From Rhizobium terrae (GTDB lineage Bacteria > Pseudomonadota > Alphaproteobacteria > Rhizobiales > Rhizobiaceae), in assembly GCF_003425685.1 (NCBI RefSeq), contig NZ_QJKM01000002.1:310001-374000 (forward strand): 64,000 bases of DNA, in the 5' to 3' direction. Positions 45,454 through 55,527 of this stretch are shown here, one piece after another. A program made the translations under genes and the position numbers. Below the pieces are notes generated by a model, which saw only the letters and a program-made list of their open reading frames with translations, was not told the origin of the DNA and did no database searches. Positions within the stretch are counted from its first letter, which is position 1. Every line of letters starts with the position of its first letter.

Positions 45454-45726
45454 ATGCTCGGCAAGCCAACATCTCGGCACAATAGTTGGAAACTGGAGGA
45501 TGCCAAGGCGCGCTTCAGCGAAGTGGTGCGCCGCGCCCGCAGCGAAGGCCCACAGCGGGTGACGGTTCGCGGCCGTGACAGCGTGGTGGTCATCAGCACG
45601 GAAGAGCTTGAAAAGCTGACGAAACCCATTCCAAAAAAAACCTTCGTCGAATTCATGGAAGGCCTCGGGCTCGATGCATTGGAGCTTGAAAGGGAACAGG
45701 ACCGGGGCCGGGATATCGAGCTGTGA
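45454..45726 (+). CDS. Phd/YefM-type antitoxin
   Basis: 90 residues. The N-terminal part SWKLEDAKARFSEVVRRARS and QRVTVRGRDSVVVISTEELEKL has the Phd/YefM fold used to bind operator DNA and the toxin, and the acidic C-terminus (LELEREQDRGRDIEL) is the toxin-neutralising tail. ATG 45454 follows GGAG seven bases upstream. It overlaps the toxin gene by four bases (GTGA), which couples their translation. Confidence 0.9.
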   Translation: MLGKPTSRHNSWKLEDAKARFSEVVRRARSEGPQRVTVRGRDSVVVISTEELEKLTKPIPKKTFVEFMEGLGLDALELEREQDRGRDIEL

Positions 45727-46181
45727 TCGGCTGGCTGCTCGATACCAACGTCATTTCCGCACTGATCAATCCTAAGGGCGCGCCGTCCGTCAAACGATGG
45801 GTCGCTGAGCAAGATGAGGGGCGCTTTTACATCAGCATTCTCACGCTGGCGGAGTATGACAAAGGGATCGAGAATCTGCCGCCGGACGACAAAAACCGCT
45901 ATCGTTATGCAGCAGCCCGCGATGCGCTGGAAGACCGGTTTTCGGGCCGTATCCTGTCCGTCAGTAATCCGATCGTTCGCGGATGGGGCGCAATGTCGGG
46001 GAGGATGAAGCTATCAACAGGCCATGCGCCACCGGTCATCGATACGCTCCTGGCGGCAACGGCCGTCGAGCATGATCTTTATCTGGTTACGCGCAACATC
46101 AAAGATACTCGCGCATTCGGCGCAGCGGTCTTCGATCCATGGAATGACGACCCGGAGCGGTTTCCTCTCAGCCGCCGCTAA
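45723..46181 (+). CDS. PIN-domain toxin (VapC-like ribonuclease)
   Basis: 152 residues starting at GTG 45723. PIN-domain acidic residues are Asp7 (LLDTNVIS), Glu44 (LAEYDKG), Asp107 (VIDTLLAATA) and Asp128 (TRNIKD), which would bind Mg2+ and cut RNA. VapC toxins target tRNA or rRNA; the target here is unknown. The gene is translationally coupled to its antitoxin, and the pair sits between ileS and ribF. Confidence 0.9.
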   Translation: MIGWLLDTNVISALINPKGAPSVKRWVAEQDEGRFYISILTLAEYDKGIENLPPDDKNRYRYAAARDALEDRFSGRILSVSNPIVRGWGAMSGRMKLSTGHAPPVIDTLLAATAVEHDLYLVTRNIKDTRAFGAAVFDPWNDDPERFPLSRR

Positions 46182-46183
46182 CG

Positions 46184-47164
46184 TCAAAACGCGATCTTCG
46201 CGTCCAGTTCTCCAAGCGGCCGCACGCCCGAAAGCAGCCCCCTCGCCTCTTCCTCGTCGCGCCTAATCTGCGCTACCAGTGCGTCCAACCCGTCGAACTT
46301 CAGCTCGTCACGCAGGTGGCCGAAAAAGGAGACCGAGGAGGTTTCGCCATAAAGGTTGCCGGAAAAATCGAAGACGTAGGTTTCGAGCAGCGGAGCGCCA
46401 TTTTCCGTCACCGTCGGGCGGCGGCCGTAGCTCGCTACCCCATCAAAAAGTGTGCCGTCGGGGCGGCGGAAGCGGACGGCGTAGATGCCCGCCTTCAGTT
46501 CGGCTTCGGGGGGCAGCTGCATGTTGGCGGTCGGGAAGCCGAGCTGACGGCCGAGCTTTTCGCCGCCGATCACCTCCGCCTCGACCGTGTAACGATAACC
46601 GAGCAGGCCGGCGGCGCCCGCAACGTCGCCTTCTGCCAACAGGTCTCGAATGCGGCTCGATGAGATCACCTCGGCATTCTCGTCACGGAAGGCGTCCATC
46701 AACGAGACGTCGAAACCGTGCCTTGCGCCGGACGCCATGAGGAAGGCCGGCCCGCCTTCCCTGCCCTTGCCGAAATGGAAATCGAAACCGGTGACGACAG
46801 CGCTGGCGCCGAGCCAGTCGACCAGGATCGTCTGGATGAACTCTTCCGCCGAACGTGTCGCGAATTCCCGCGTGAACGGGTATTCGATCACCGAACGGAA
46901 GCCCATCGCCTCCAGAAGCCGGGCCTTCAGGGGTGCCGGCGTCAGACGGAAGACCGGTGCATCCGGCTTGAAGACGGTGCGCGGATGCGGTTCGAAGGTC
47001 AGCACCAGGGCCGGCACGCCACGCTCTTCGGCGAGCATCAGCGCCCGCTCCAGCACGCTGCGGTGGCCGCGATGCACGCCGTCGAAATTACCGATGGCGA
47101 TCACGCCGCCCTTCAGCGCCTCGGGCAGCGGCTCCTTCTTTTCGTTCCGGTGAAAAACCGTCAT
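46184..47164 (-). CDS. ribF: bifunctional riboflavin kinase/FAD synthetase
   Basis: 326 residues. The N-terminal FMN adenylyltransferase part has IGNFDGVHRGHRSVL and the ISSSRIRDLLAEGDV segment, and the C-terminal riboflavin kinase domain has GRQLGFPTANMQLP. It makes FMN and FAD from riboflavin. The ATG at 47164 is preferred; TTG 47179 adds five codons. It ends two bases before the convergent toxin stop. It is read leftward after the HAD gene, 28 bases apart, so they may be co-transcribed. Confidence 0.95.
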   Translation of the reverse strand: MTVFHRNEKKEPLPEALKGGVIAIGNFDGVHRGHRSVLERALMLAEERGVPALVLTFEPHPRTVFKPDAPVFRLTPAPLKARLLEAMGFRSVIEYPFTREFATRSAEEFIQTILVDWLGASAVVTGFDFHFGKGREGGPAFLMASGARHGFDVSLMDAFRDENAEVISSSRIRDLLAEGDVAGAAGLLGYRYTVEAEVIGGEKLGRQLGFPTANMQLPPEAELKAGIYAVRFRRPDGTLFDGVASYGRRPTVTENGAPLLETYVFDFSGNLYGETSSVSFFGHLRDELKFDGLDALVAQIRRDEEEARGLLSGVRPLGELDAKIAF

Positions 47165-47192
47165 TCCGTCCAATTCCAACTAGGCCCGAAAT

Positions 47193-48041
47193 TCAGGCGA
47201 GGCGCGGCATCCAGTATTTCGGCGCAGCATTTTCCCGCTTCAGCCAGGCGTTGAGGATCGCCTCGTCGGTCTGGCCGTTGACGGTATATTCCGCCACATG
47301 GATGCCCCCGCTGATATAGAGCAGGTCGAGCCCGTATGCGAGTGCGCCGCGCACGTCGGTCGGCATGCCGTCGCCGACCGCAAGAACCCGGCTCATCGGA
47401 AAATCGCCGCGCACTTCGCGGGCCGCTTCCAGCGTCGCCTCATAGATCGGCCGGTGCGGCTTGCCGGCGACACGGGTCTTGCCGCCGAGCTCCTCGTAAT
47501 AGGCGGCGACCGCGCCGGCGCAGGGGATGATCTTGTGGCCGCGTTCGACCACGAGGTCGGGGTTGGCGCAGATCAGCGGCACGCCGCGCCCGGCGAATGC
47601 GGTCAGCATGTCGGTATAATCTTCCGGCACCTCTTTCTCGTCGTCGAAGAAACCGGTGCAGACAATGCAATCCGCGGCATCGGCGGAAACCACGTTGACG
47701 CCGAGACCGTCGAACAGGTTGAGATCGCGCTCGGGGCCGATCAAGAAGACGTTCTTCGGACCATCGACGATCAGATGCCGGGTCACATCACCGGATGTGA
47801 CGATCCGGTCATAGGTTGCGTCTGCAACGCCGAGCGCACGCATCTGCTGGATGACGCCGGGGGCCGGACGCGGCGAATTGGTAATCAGCACGACCGTCGC
47901 GCCGGCTTCCCGGGCGGCCGCAAGCGCCATGCACGAGCGCTGAAAGGCCTCGACGCCATTGTGCACAACGCCCCAGACATCCGACAGGACAACGTCGTAA
48001 TTGCCGATCACTTCGCTCAAGTTCTGGATACGCTTCGCCAT
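47193..48041 (-). CDS. TIGR01459-family HAD-type hydrolase
   Basis: 282 residues, HAD-IIA type: motif I VVLSDVWGVVHNG, motif II LITNSPRP, motif III Lys in RVAGKPHRPIYE and motif IV VGDGMPTDVRGA. The nucleophile motif is DVWGV, as in this family, in place of DxDGV. ATG 48041 begins MAKRIQNLSEVIGNYDVVL; a longer open frame exists but is not family-like. Substrate unknown; position upstream of ribF is common in rhizobia, from memory. Confidence 0.9.
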   Translation of the reverse strand: MAKRIQNLSEVIGNYDVVLSDVWGVVHNGVEAFQRSCMALAAAREAGATVVLITNSPRPAPGVIQQMRALGVADATYDRIVTSGDVTRHLIVDGPKNVFLIGPERDLNLFDGLGVNVVSADAADCIVCTGFFDDEKEVPEDYTDMLTAFAGRGVPLICANPDLVVERGHKIIPCAGAVAAYYEELGGKTRVAGKPHRPIYEATLEAAREVRGDFPMSRVLAVGDGMPTDVRGALAYGLDLLYISGGIHVAEYTVNGQTDEAILNAWLKRENAAPKYWMPRLA

Positions 48042-48412
48042 GCCTGTCCGCCTGATTTCAAACTGGCGCTGATGTCGCAAAGCCTGCACGTTATGGCAAG
48101 GAGATTTGCGGGGACCGCAGGGAGATTTCACAGTCCCGTCACAGGCGGCGGGACGACCAATGGCCGCGGCTAGCGGGATTTGTGATCACGGGAAACGCAT
48201 ATGCGGAAAAGAGGCTTCCCGAGAGCCGCGCCTTTCTTCCATCAAACTTCGGTGCATCATGCCGGTCAGTCGTCAGGCCTTCAAAGCTCGCGGCCCCGAT
48301 CCGCCCGACCATCGTGCCAATTCGTTATGCCGGGCGTCGTCCGGTCATCCGTGTGTCGTTAAGCATATTGTACAGGGTTCGACGGGCGGTCCTTTAAAAT
48401 TTTGCGGTCGTT
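48042..48412. other. intergenic region upstream of groESL without recognised gene
   Basis: About 370 bases between the divergent HAD gene and the groES promoter. Short open frames occur on both strands but none has family-like sequence or a convincing ribosome site. It should hold the promoter of the leftward HAD-ribF genes. Confidence 0.5.
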
Positions 48413-48444
48413 CTTGACTCCACCGCTGGCCACCCTTATTTCGA
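48413..48444 (+). promoter_or_regulatory. groESL promoter (RpoH-type, overlapping sigma-70 form)
   Basis: CTTG (48413-48416), 18-nt spacer and CTTATTTCGA (48435-48444) fit the alphaproteobacterial RpoH consensus CTTG-N17/18-CYTATNTNNG with one mismatch. The same -35 (CTTGAC) would also serve the vegetative sigma factor. Confidence 0.6.
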
Positions 48445-48450
48445 CGCTCG

Positions 48451-48477
48451 TTAGCACTCTCGGGAGATGAGTGCTAA
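48451..48477 (+). promoter_or_regulatory. CIRCE operator (HrcA binding site)
   Basis: TTAGCACTC, nine bases, GAGTGCTAA: a perfect CIRCE element, the binding site of repressor HrcA, located just after the groESL promoter. hrcA itself is not in the window. Confidence 0.97.
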
Positions 48478-48533
48478 CACACCCGATACGGGTCCGCAGA
48501 TCCGTCAATGTCATTTGATCGAGGGATAAGACA

Positions 48534-48830
48534 ATGGCAAGCACCAATTTCCGCCCCCTGCACGATCGCGTCGTTGTTCGCCGCGTCGAGTCTGAAGAAA
48601 AGACCAAGGGCGGTATCATCATTCCGGACACCGCCAAGGAAAAGCCGCAAGAAGGCGAAGTCGTCGCCGTCGGCTCCGGCGCTCGTGACGACAAGGGCAA
48701 CATCACCGCTCTCGACGTCAAGGCCGGCGACCGCGTTCTGTTCGGCAAGTGGTCCGGCACTGAAGTCAAGCTCAACGGCGAAGACCTTCTGATCATGAAG
48801 GAATCCGACATCATGGGCATCATCGGCTGA
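48534..48830 (+). CDS. groS: co-chaperonin GroES
   Basis: 98 residues. [20 protein letters not shown] and [11 protein letters not shown] (mobile-loop region) are typical; the C-terminal [15 protein letters not shown] closes the barrel. GroES caps GroEL rings and is made in response to heat. It is preceded by GAGGGATAA and by the promoter and CIRCE element, and followed by groEL after 59 bases. Confidence 0.98.
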   Translation: MASTNFRPLHDRVVVRRVESEEKTKGGIIIPDTAKEKPQEGEVVAVGSGARDDKGNITALDVKAGDRVLFGKWSGTEVKLNGEDLLIMKESDIMGIIG

Positions 48831-48865
48831 TCCTCGGCCGGTTGCTTTCACTGAAACATCGCTGA

Positions 48866-50533
<1,668 letters not shown>

Positions 50534-50573
50534 GACCTTCGGGTCCGACTCTGAGCCAACCGGTTCATTTGGG

Positions 50574-50603
50574 AAAGGGCGATCCTCGGATCGCCCTTTT
50601 TTT
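50574..50603 (+). terminator. intrinsic terminator of groESL
   Basis: AAAGGGCGATCC (50574-50585), two-base centre, GGATCGCCCTTT (50588-50599), then a run of seven T (50597-50603). A textbook terminator about 40 bases after the groEL stop. Confidence 0.92.
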
Positions 50604-50638
50604 GTTTGTCTTCGATTTGCGGATCCTGGTAGCGAGTT

Positions 50639-52576
50639 TCAGCGCCTGCGGAGCAGATAGTCGCCGGCATTGAACGGATCGACGCCGGAACGTCGGCGCG
50701 AACGCGGCGGATCGGCCATCCGGGCATAGTGATCGAAGGAATATTCCATCGTCCCCATGCCGCTTGTCAGTCCCGGCAATTGCTGCAGGATGGCCTGGGT
50801 CATTGCGGACGCTATCGTGCCTTCCAGCCGGGCCGCGCCATCGATGATCACCGAATCCCTGGTCATCGCTCCGGATTTCGCAAGCAGGGCATGCAGACCG
50901 CTCAAGGCGGCGGCTGGCGCTTCGATGTGAAAGCGGTCAATCGGCTCGCAGACGACGGTTTGCGCCGCCGACAAAGCGGCTGCCAGCACCAGCGGCGTCA
51001 GCTGCCGGAAATCGGCGGCTGTGCTCGCCGGGGAACTGTGCCGGGCCGCGGTCATCGCCACGTGGCAATCGATGACCTGCCAGCCGAAGATGCCCTGTTT
51101 CAGCGTTTCGGAGACGGTGTCCTCGACTGCCCGGTAAAAACTCGCGGGCATCTGGCCGACATCCACTTCCAGGGCAAAACTGTTGCCGGCGCCTTCCGGC
51201 CGCGGCTCGACGCGCAGCCCGACCGTCGCAAGGAAGGGATTAGGCTCCTTGAAGATGATCTCAAGGCCGACGCCAATTCCGACGAGCCTTTCCACGCAGA
51301 TGACCGTGCTCTCCTCGAACACCGCTTCGATGCCGAAATCCGTCAGCAGGGTGGACTGGATCACCTCCTTCTGCACCTCGCCATAGAGCGATACGAAAAC
51401 TTCGTCAGCGTCATCGTTGCGACGAAGGTTGATCAGCGGATCCTGTTCGGCCAGCTGGTTGAGCGCCAGCCAGAGTGCTGCATTGTCGGAAGGGCGCCTC
51501 GCCACAACACGTGTCTCAAGGGTGGGCGGCGCAAAATGGGACCGGCCGCCCGACGGCAGGTCGTCCCCCACGACATCCCCGATCCGGGCGCCCGCAAGCC
51601 CGCCTACCCGCGCAATCTGTCCGGCGCGGAAGCTGGTGACGGGATGAACCCCGCCGGCCTCGAAGACCTGGATGCCAGTTACCCTTGCCGGCCCGTTCGG
51701 CAGATCCAGGTACTGCCGGAGCCGGATCGTGCCGGATGCCAGATACATGTATGACAGCTTTTCGCCGCCCCACCCGCGCTCGATCTTGAATATCCGACCG
51801 GCGATCGGGCCGTCCGGGTCGAGATGCCGGCCGGGCAGCAGCGTCGCTATGGCCGAGGTCAGCGGCGGCAGGCCCACTCCGGTCATCGCGGCTCCCGCGA
51901 ATGCGGGATGCGCCAGGCCCTTGGAAACTTGATCGGCCAATGAGCGTCCGAGCCTTTCGGCGGTCAGACGGTCCGGGGCCGTGAGATAGTCACCGAGCAG
52001 CGCGTCGTCGTTTTCCGCCAGCAGTTCGCACAGCGCCGTGAAGGACGGTTCGGCGAGAGGGTCGAGCGCCTCCACCCCGACATGCTTGCTGCCGGGGCCG
52101 ATGACGGCTGACATGGCGATCGGCCGGACCGGCAGCTGGCGGGCAATGTCCTCCAGCACAAGATGATATTGCGCGCCCAGGCGATCGACCTTGTTGATGA
52201 AGAACACGAAAGGCACCGCGAGGCGCTGCAGCGCCCGCACCAATATGCGTGTCTGCGCCTGTACGCCCTCGACCGCGGAAACGACGACGACCGCTGCATC
52301 CAGCAACCCCAGCACCCGCTCCACCTCAGCGATGAAATCGGGATGGCCCGGCGTATCGACGAGGTTGACGGCCGTGTCGCCGATCGTGAAGGACACGACA
52401 GCCGCCCGGACGGTGATTCCGCGCTGGCGCTCGATCTCGAGGCTGTCCGTCTGCGTATCGCCGGTATCGACGCTGCCCAGCCTGTCGATCACACCGGCGT
52501 TAAAAAGGAGCCTTTCCGTAAGGCTAGTCTTGCCCGCATCCACATGGGCGAGGATGCCCAGATTCAAAGTGCGCAT
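50639..52576 (-). CDS. Tet(M)/OtrA-like ribosomal protection GTPase
   Basis: 645 residues, EF-G-related. GTPase motifs: AHVDAGKTSLTERLL (G1), RQRGIT (G2), DTPGHPDF (G3) and NKVD (G4). GVQAQTRILVRALQRL and LGSVDTGDTQTD are closer to Tet(M) and OtrA than to EF-G. In domain IV, the loop at the tip reads RHSSPASTAADFR, where Tet(M) has Tyr-rich YYSPVST, so the Pro is kept and the Tyr residues are not. Tet(M) removes tetracycline from the 30S A site. Resistance to tetracyclines is likely but not certain. It is convergent with groEL. Confidence 0.88.
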   Translation of the reverse strand: MRTLNLGILAHVDAGKTSLTERLLFNAGVIDRLGSVDTGDTQTDSLEIERQRGITVRAAVVSFTIGDTAVNLVDTPGHPDFIAEVERVLGLLDAAVVVVSAVEGVQAQTRILVRALQRLAVPFVFFINKVDRLGAQYHLVLEDIARQLPVRPIAMSAVIGPGSKHVGVEALDPLAEPSFTALCELLAENDDALLGDYLTAPDRLTAERLGRSLADQVSKGLAHPAFAGAAMTGVGLPPLTSAIATLLPGRHLDPDGPIAGRIFKIERGWGGEKLSYMYLASGTIRLRQYLDLPNGPARVTGIQVFEAGGVHPVTSFRAGQIARVGGLAGARIGDVVGDDLPSGGRSHFAPPTLETRVVARRPSDNAALWLALNQLAEQDPLINLRRNDDADEVFVSLYGEVQKEVIQSTLLTDFGIEAVFEESTVICVERLVGIGVGLEIIFKEPNPFLATVGLRVEPRPEGAGNSFALEVDVGQMPASFYRAVEDTVSETLKQGIFGWQVIDCHVAMTAARHSSPASTAADFRQLTPLVLAAALSAAQTVVCEPIDRFHIEAPAAALSGLHALLAKSGAMTRDSVIIDGAARLEGTIASAMTQAILQQLPGLTSGMGTMEYSFDHYARMADPPRSRRRSGVDPFNAGDYLLRRR

Positions 52577-52848
52577 GAACCCTCAACTTCTCAGAATTTC
52601 GAACGTGATTTTCGTGAGAAGGGACTCGGCGCATTGGGACCTCTATGAGATGATGACCATGGCTGGTGCCAAACCTCCCACTTCCCAGGGAGGCGTATGT
52701 CGAGCTGTACGGAAACATCCGAGCAGATGTCAAGCGGACACACGGTCAGCCCGAGCCGAACGCGAGGCGAAAGGCGCGCAGAGCCCGGAAGCGAAATGTG
52801 CAAACCCGCGGCTGACAACGGCATGTTCGGCAACTACAGTCCCCTCCC

Positions 52849-54390
52849 ATGAGTTTCTTCGAGAGCCTGCTTCTCCTTTTGCTTGTCGCGGTCGTGCTGC
52901 TGCAGATCTCGCGCCGCCTTTCCCTGCCCTATCCCTCCATGCTGGCCATGGCCGGCGCGGCGGCGGCGCTGGTGCCCGGCATGCCCTACATCTCGCTGGA
53001 GCCGCAAACGGCGCTGGCCCTGTTCATTGCCCCTGCCCTGCTCGACGCCGCCTTCGATTTTCCGGTCGGGATCGCGCGGCGGTTCTGGCTGCCGCTTCTC
53101 GTCTTCGCCATCGGCGGGGTGATCGTCACGGCCGCGGCGGTTGCTTGGATCGGCTGGGCCTTCGCCGGCCTGCCGATTGCCGCCGCCCTCGTGCTCGGTG
53201 CGATCGTCGCTCCACCGGATGCCGCCGCCGCAACCGCCGTGCTTTCCTCCATGGCAATCCCGCGCACGACCGACACCGTGCTGCGCGGCGAAAGCCTGTT
53301 CAACGACGCGGCAGCGCTCCTGATCTTCGATGCCGCGCTCGCGGTCGAGTCCGCCGGACACATGGACCATGAGGTGGCGCTGCATGTGGCGCTGGCGGTT
53401 CCGGGCGGCATCCTGCTCGGCGTCCTCGCCGCCCAGGCGATGCGCTATTTCACCCGCTTCGTCAGCGGCACGCTCGGCGGCAATCTCCTGCAATTCGTCC
53501 AGACCTTCCTGCTCTGGATCGTTGCCGTGCGGCTCGGCCTCTCGGCCGTGCTGACCATCGTCGCCTTCGCCATGACGCTCGCGAGAAGCAACAATTCCTT
53601 CTCGTCGGCACGCATGCGGGTACAGTCCTATGCGGTCTGGACTGCCGTCGTCTTCGTGCTGAACGTCATGGCGTTCCTGCTGATGGGGATGCAGGCACGC
53701 GACATCGTCGGCAACATGAATGCCGAACGTCTCGGAGACGCTGCGGCCTTCGCGCTCGTCGTCGTAGCGATCTGCATCGCCGTCCGCTTCGTGGTCTGCG
53801 TCGGATACAACCGCATCCATGCCTGGTATGCGGTCAGCCACGGCCGCCCGGAACCCGCCAGCATGACACAGGCATTGCTGGCCGGCTGGTGCGGGATGCG
53901 CGGGCTCGTGACCCTCGCGACTGCCTTTGCCCTGCCAGCCGACTTCCCCCAGCGGGACGTCGTGGTTCTGACAGCATTTGCGGTCGTGCTCGCCACGCTC
54001 GTCCTGCAGGGCCTTACCCTCGGCTCGGTCATCCGCTGGCTCGGTCTCGACCGCCGGGCCGACGGCCCGCGCGAACTTGCGGAGGTCCGCGGCCGGATCG
54101 CAGCCGCCGGACTTGCGCGGCTCGAAGATGCGAAGGAAACGGAAGCCGAGCTCCTGCGCTCCAAATTCCGTATCGAGCAGGAGGCTTTGCTGCATGTCGA
54201 GAGCGCCGGTTCGCTCGACACCTACCGGCGACTGGCGCTTTCGGCGATCGCCGCGCAAAGGCAGGAACTGGAAGAACTGCGCGCCACGCATCGGGTCAAC
54301 GTGGACGAATACAATCTGCTGCTCGAGGAAATCGACTGGCGCGAGCTTTCTGTCCTGCCCGAGGACGCACGCCGGATCGAAGAGATCTGA
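52849..54390 (+). CDS. CPA1-family Na+(K+)/H+ antiporter
   Basis: 513 residues. Twelve or so hydrophobic helices cover residues 1-405. The ion-binding region reads VLGAIVAPPDAAAATAVL near residue 125, with the Asp of the conserved APPDA segment, and RGESLFNDAAALLIFDA near 145, typical of the NhaP/Nha antiporters. A charged cytoplasmic tail of about 110 residues follows (RLEDAKETEAELLRSKFRIE). It has no recognisable Shine-Dalgarno, so it may be weakly translated or start at another codon. It exchanges cytoplasmic Na+ or K+ for protons; specificity is unknown. Confidence 0.88.
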   Translation: MSFFESLLLLLLVAVVLLQISRRLSLPYPSMLAMAGAAAALVPGMPYISLEPQTALALFIAPALLDAAFDFPVGIARRFWLPLLVFAIGGVIVTAAAVAWIGWAFAGLPIAAALVLGAIVAPPDAAAATAVLSSMAIPRTTDTVLRGESLFNDAAALLIFDAALAVESAGHMDHEVALHVALAVPGGILLGVLAAQAMRYFTRFVSGTLGGNLLQFVQTFLLWIVAVRLGLSAVLTIVAFAMTLARSNNSFSSARMRVQSYAVWTAVVFVLNVMAFLLMGMQARDIVGNMNAERLGDAAAFALVVVAICIAVRFVVCVGYNRIHAWYAVSHGRPEPASMTQALLAGWCGMRGLVTLATAFALPADFPQRDVVVLTAFAVVLATLVLQGLTLGSVIRWLGLDRRADGPRELAEVRGRIAAAGLARLEDAKETEAELLRSKFRIEQEALLHVESAGSLDTYRRLALSAIAAQRQELEELRATHRVNVDEYNLLLEEIDWRELSVLPEDARRIEEI

Positions 54391-54535
54391 GGCTGCCCTC
54401 TCCCGGAGATTTTTCGCGCCCGATGTCGGAGCTGCGTCTCCTGCTCCGTCCTTGAGGCACGCGGACGGAAGGGAACGGATCTTGTCCTGAGGTTCGCAAT
54501 CAGGCCAAACCGACGGTTCAAAGAAGGGGATCGAT

Positions 54536-54925
54536 ATGGAAAAGAAGATGAAATGGGCAGGTTATGTGCTCACCGGGCTTTTTGCGCTCTTTATACTGGG
54601 GGCGTCGGTGACCCCCAAGCTGCTCGGCATGCCCATTGCGGAAGAGACGATGCAGGCGCTCGGCTGGCCACCCGGCTACGTGCTGATGATCGGCATCATC
54701 GAACTGACCTTCCTCGTCCTCTACCTCTACAATCGCACCAGCGTGCTCGGCGCCATTCTCTTCACCGGCCTGCTTGGCGGCGCGATGGCGACGCAGATCC
54801 GAGCCGGCAGCCCGCTCTTCAGCCACGTCCTCTTCGGCATCTATCTTGGCCTCTTCATGTGGGGCGGGTTATGGCTGCGGGATGTGCGCCTCAGGGCGCT
54901 CTTTCCGCTTAGGGCCAAAGGCTGA
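54536..54925 (+). CDS. DoxX-like membrane protein
   Basis: 129 residues with four predicted helices: WAGYVLTGLFALFILGASV, VLMIGIIELTFLVLYL, VLGAILFTGLLGGAMATQI and VLFGIYLGLFMWGGLWL. Small four-helix DoxX-like proteins (DUF1634/DoxX families) often work with oxidoreductases, but the role of this branch is unknown. A good AAGGGGATCGAT ribosome site precedes ATG 54536. It is followed by a convergent small exported protein and a second DoxX gene. Confidence 0.85.
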   Translation: MEKKMKWAGYVLTGLFALFILGASVTPKLLGMPIAEETMQALGWPPGYVLMIGIIELTFLVLYLYNRTSVLGAILFTGLLGGAMATQIRAGSPLFSHVLFGIYLGLFMWGGLWLRDVRLRALFPLRAKG

Positions 54926-54977
54926 CGGAAACGCCATCCGCCCGGCGCGCTGCGGGCGGATGGCCGATGGCGCACCC

Positions 54978-55292
54978 TCAATAAAAATCGCGGTGATTGT
55001 TGCTCTTGCGGTAGATGTTGCGCGATGCACGGTCCTGCATGCGCTCGATCCTCTGCCGCTCGCGGTAGGACACATAGCCATCGCGGGCGGCGCGCGATTG
55101 CGCCCGGTCGATACGATGCTGCTGGCGGGCCAGATTGCGCAATTCGCGCGGCGTCAGCTCGCCACGAACCATACCGCGGTAGATGCGGTATTCCTGCCGG
55201 TTTTCCCGCGCCTCGCTGCGATAGGTTTGTGCGAAGCTCGGAACTGCGGAGGCTACGACAAGGGCGAGCGCGGTGATGATGATCTTCTTCAT
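54978..55292 (-). CDS. small exported Arg/Tyr-rich protein
   Basis: 104 residues. A signal peptide (MKKIIITALALVVASAVPSFAQ) precedes a very basic helical part rich in Arg, Gln, Asn and Tyr (YRSEARENRQEYRIYRG, RQQHRIDRAQSRAARDGY). I recognise no domain, but the spacing of Arg and Glu is that of a long helix. ATG 55292 was chosen because the signal peptide begins there, behind AGGAG. It may be a periplasmic stress or metal-binding protein, which is only an inference from composition. Confidence 0.75.
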   Translation of the reverse strand: MKKIIITALALVVASAVPSFAQTYRSEARENRQEYRIYRGMVRGELTPRELRNLARQQHRIDRAQSRAARDGYVSYRERQRIERMQDRASRNIYRKSNNHRDFY

Positions 55293-55527
55293 GAGATGCC
55301 ATCTCCTTTCGAGGCGATTTGCTTCGAGAACGGCCCAATATTGAAGGGCGGTGATGAACTGCGGCTGAAGGCGGCGTTCAGAAAAGACGGCACGACAGGA
55401 TCGTTCTCTTTTCTCGAACAAAGCGTCAATCATCGTTCATCTTCCGAACACGAGAAAAACGAGGCACATAAGGTTCCAGAGAATTCACCGCGTGTCGTAC
55501 CCAAAGACACCGATCCGGAGACCTGAA

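Noticed and set aside
48182..48397. Short + strand open frame upstream of groESL
   Set aside because: No family-like sequence and no good ribosome site; it overlaps regulatory DNA near groES.
52834..54291. A 485-codon leftward open frame antisense to the CPA1 antiporter gene
   Set aside because: The sense gene has clear membrane helices and family motifs; the antisense frame is Asp/Glu/Arg-rich without any domain, a GC-codon artefact.
54472..54494. GGAAC followed by GGTT as an EcfG promoter before the DoxX-like gene
   Set aside because: The spacer is only 14 nt, outside the 16-17 nt of the consensus, and the -10 is not CGTT.
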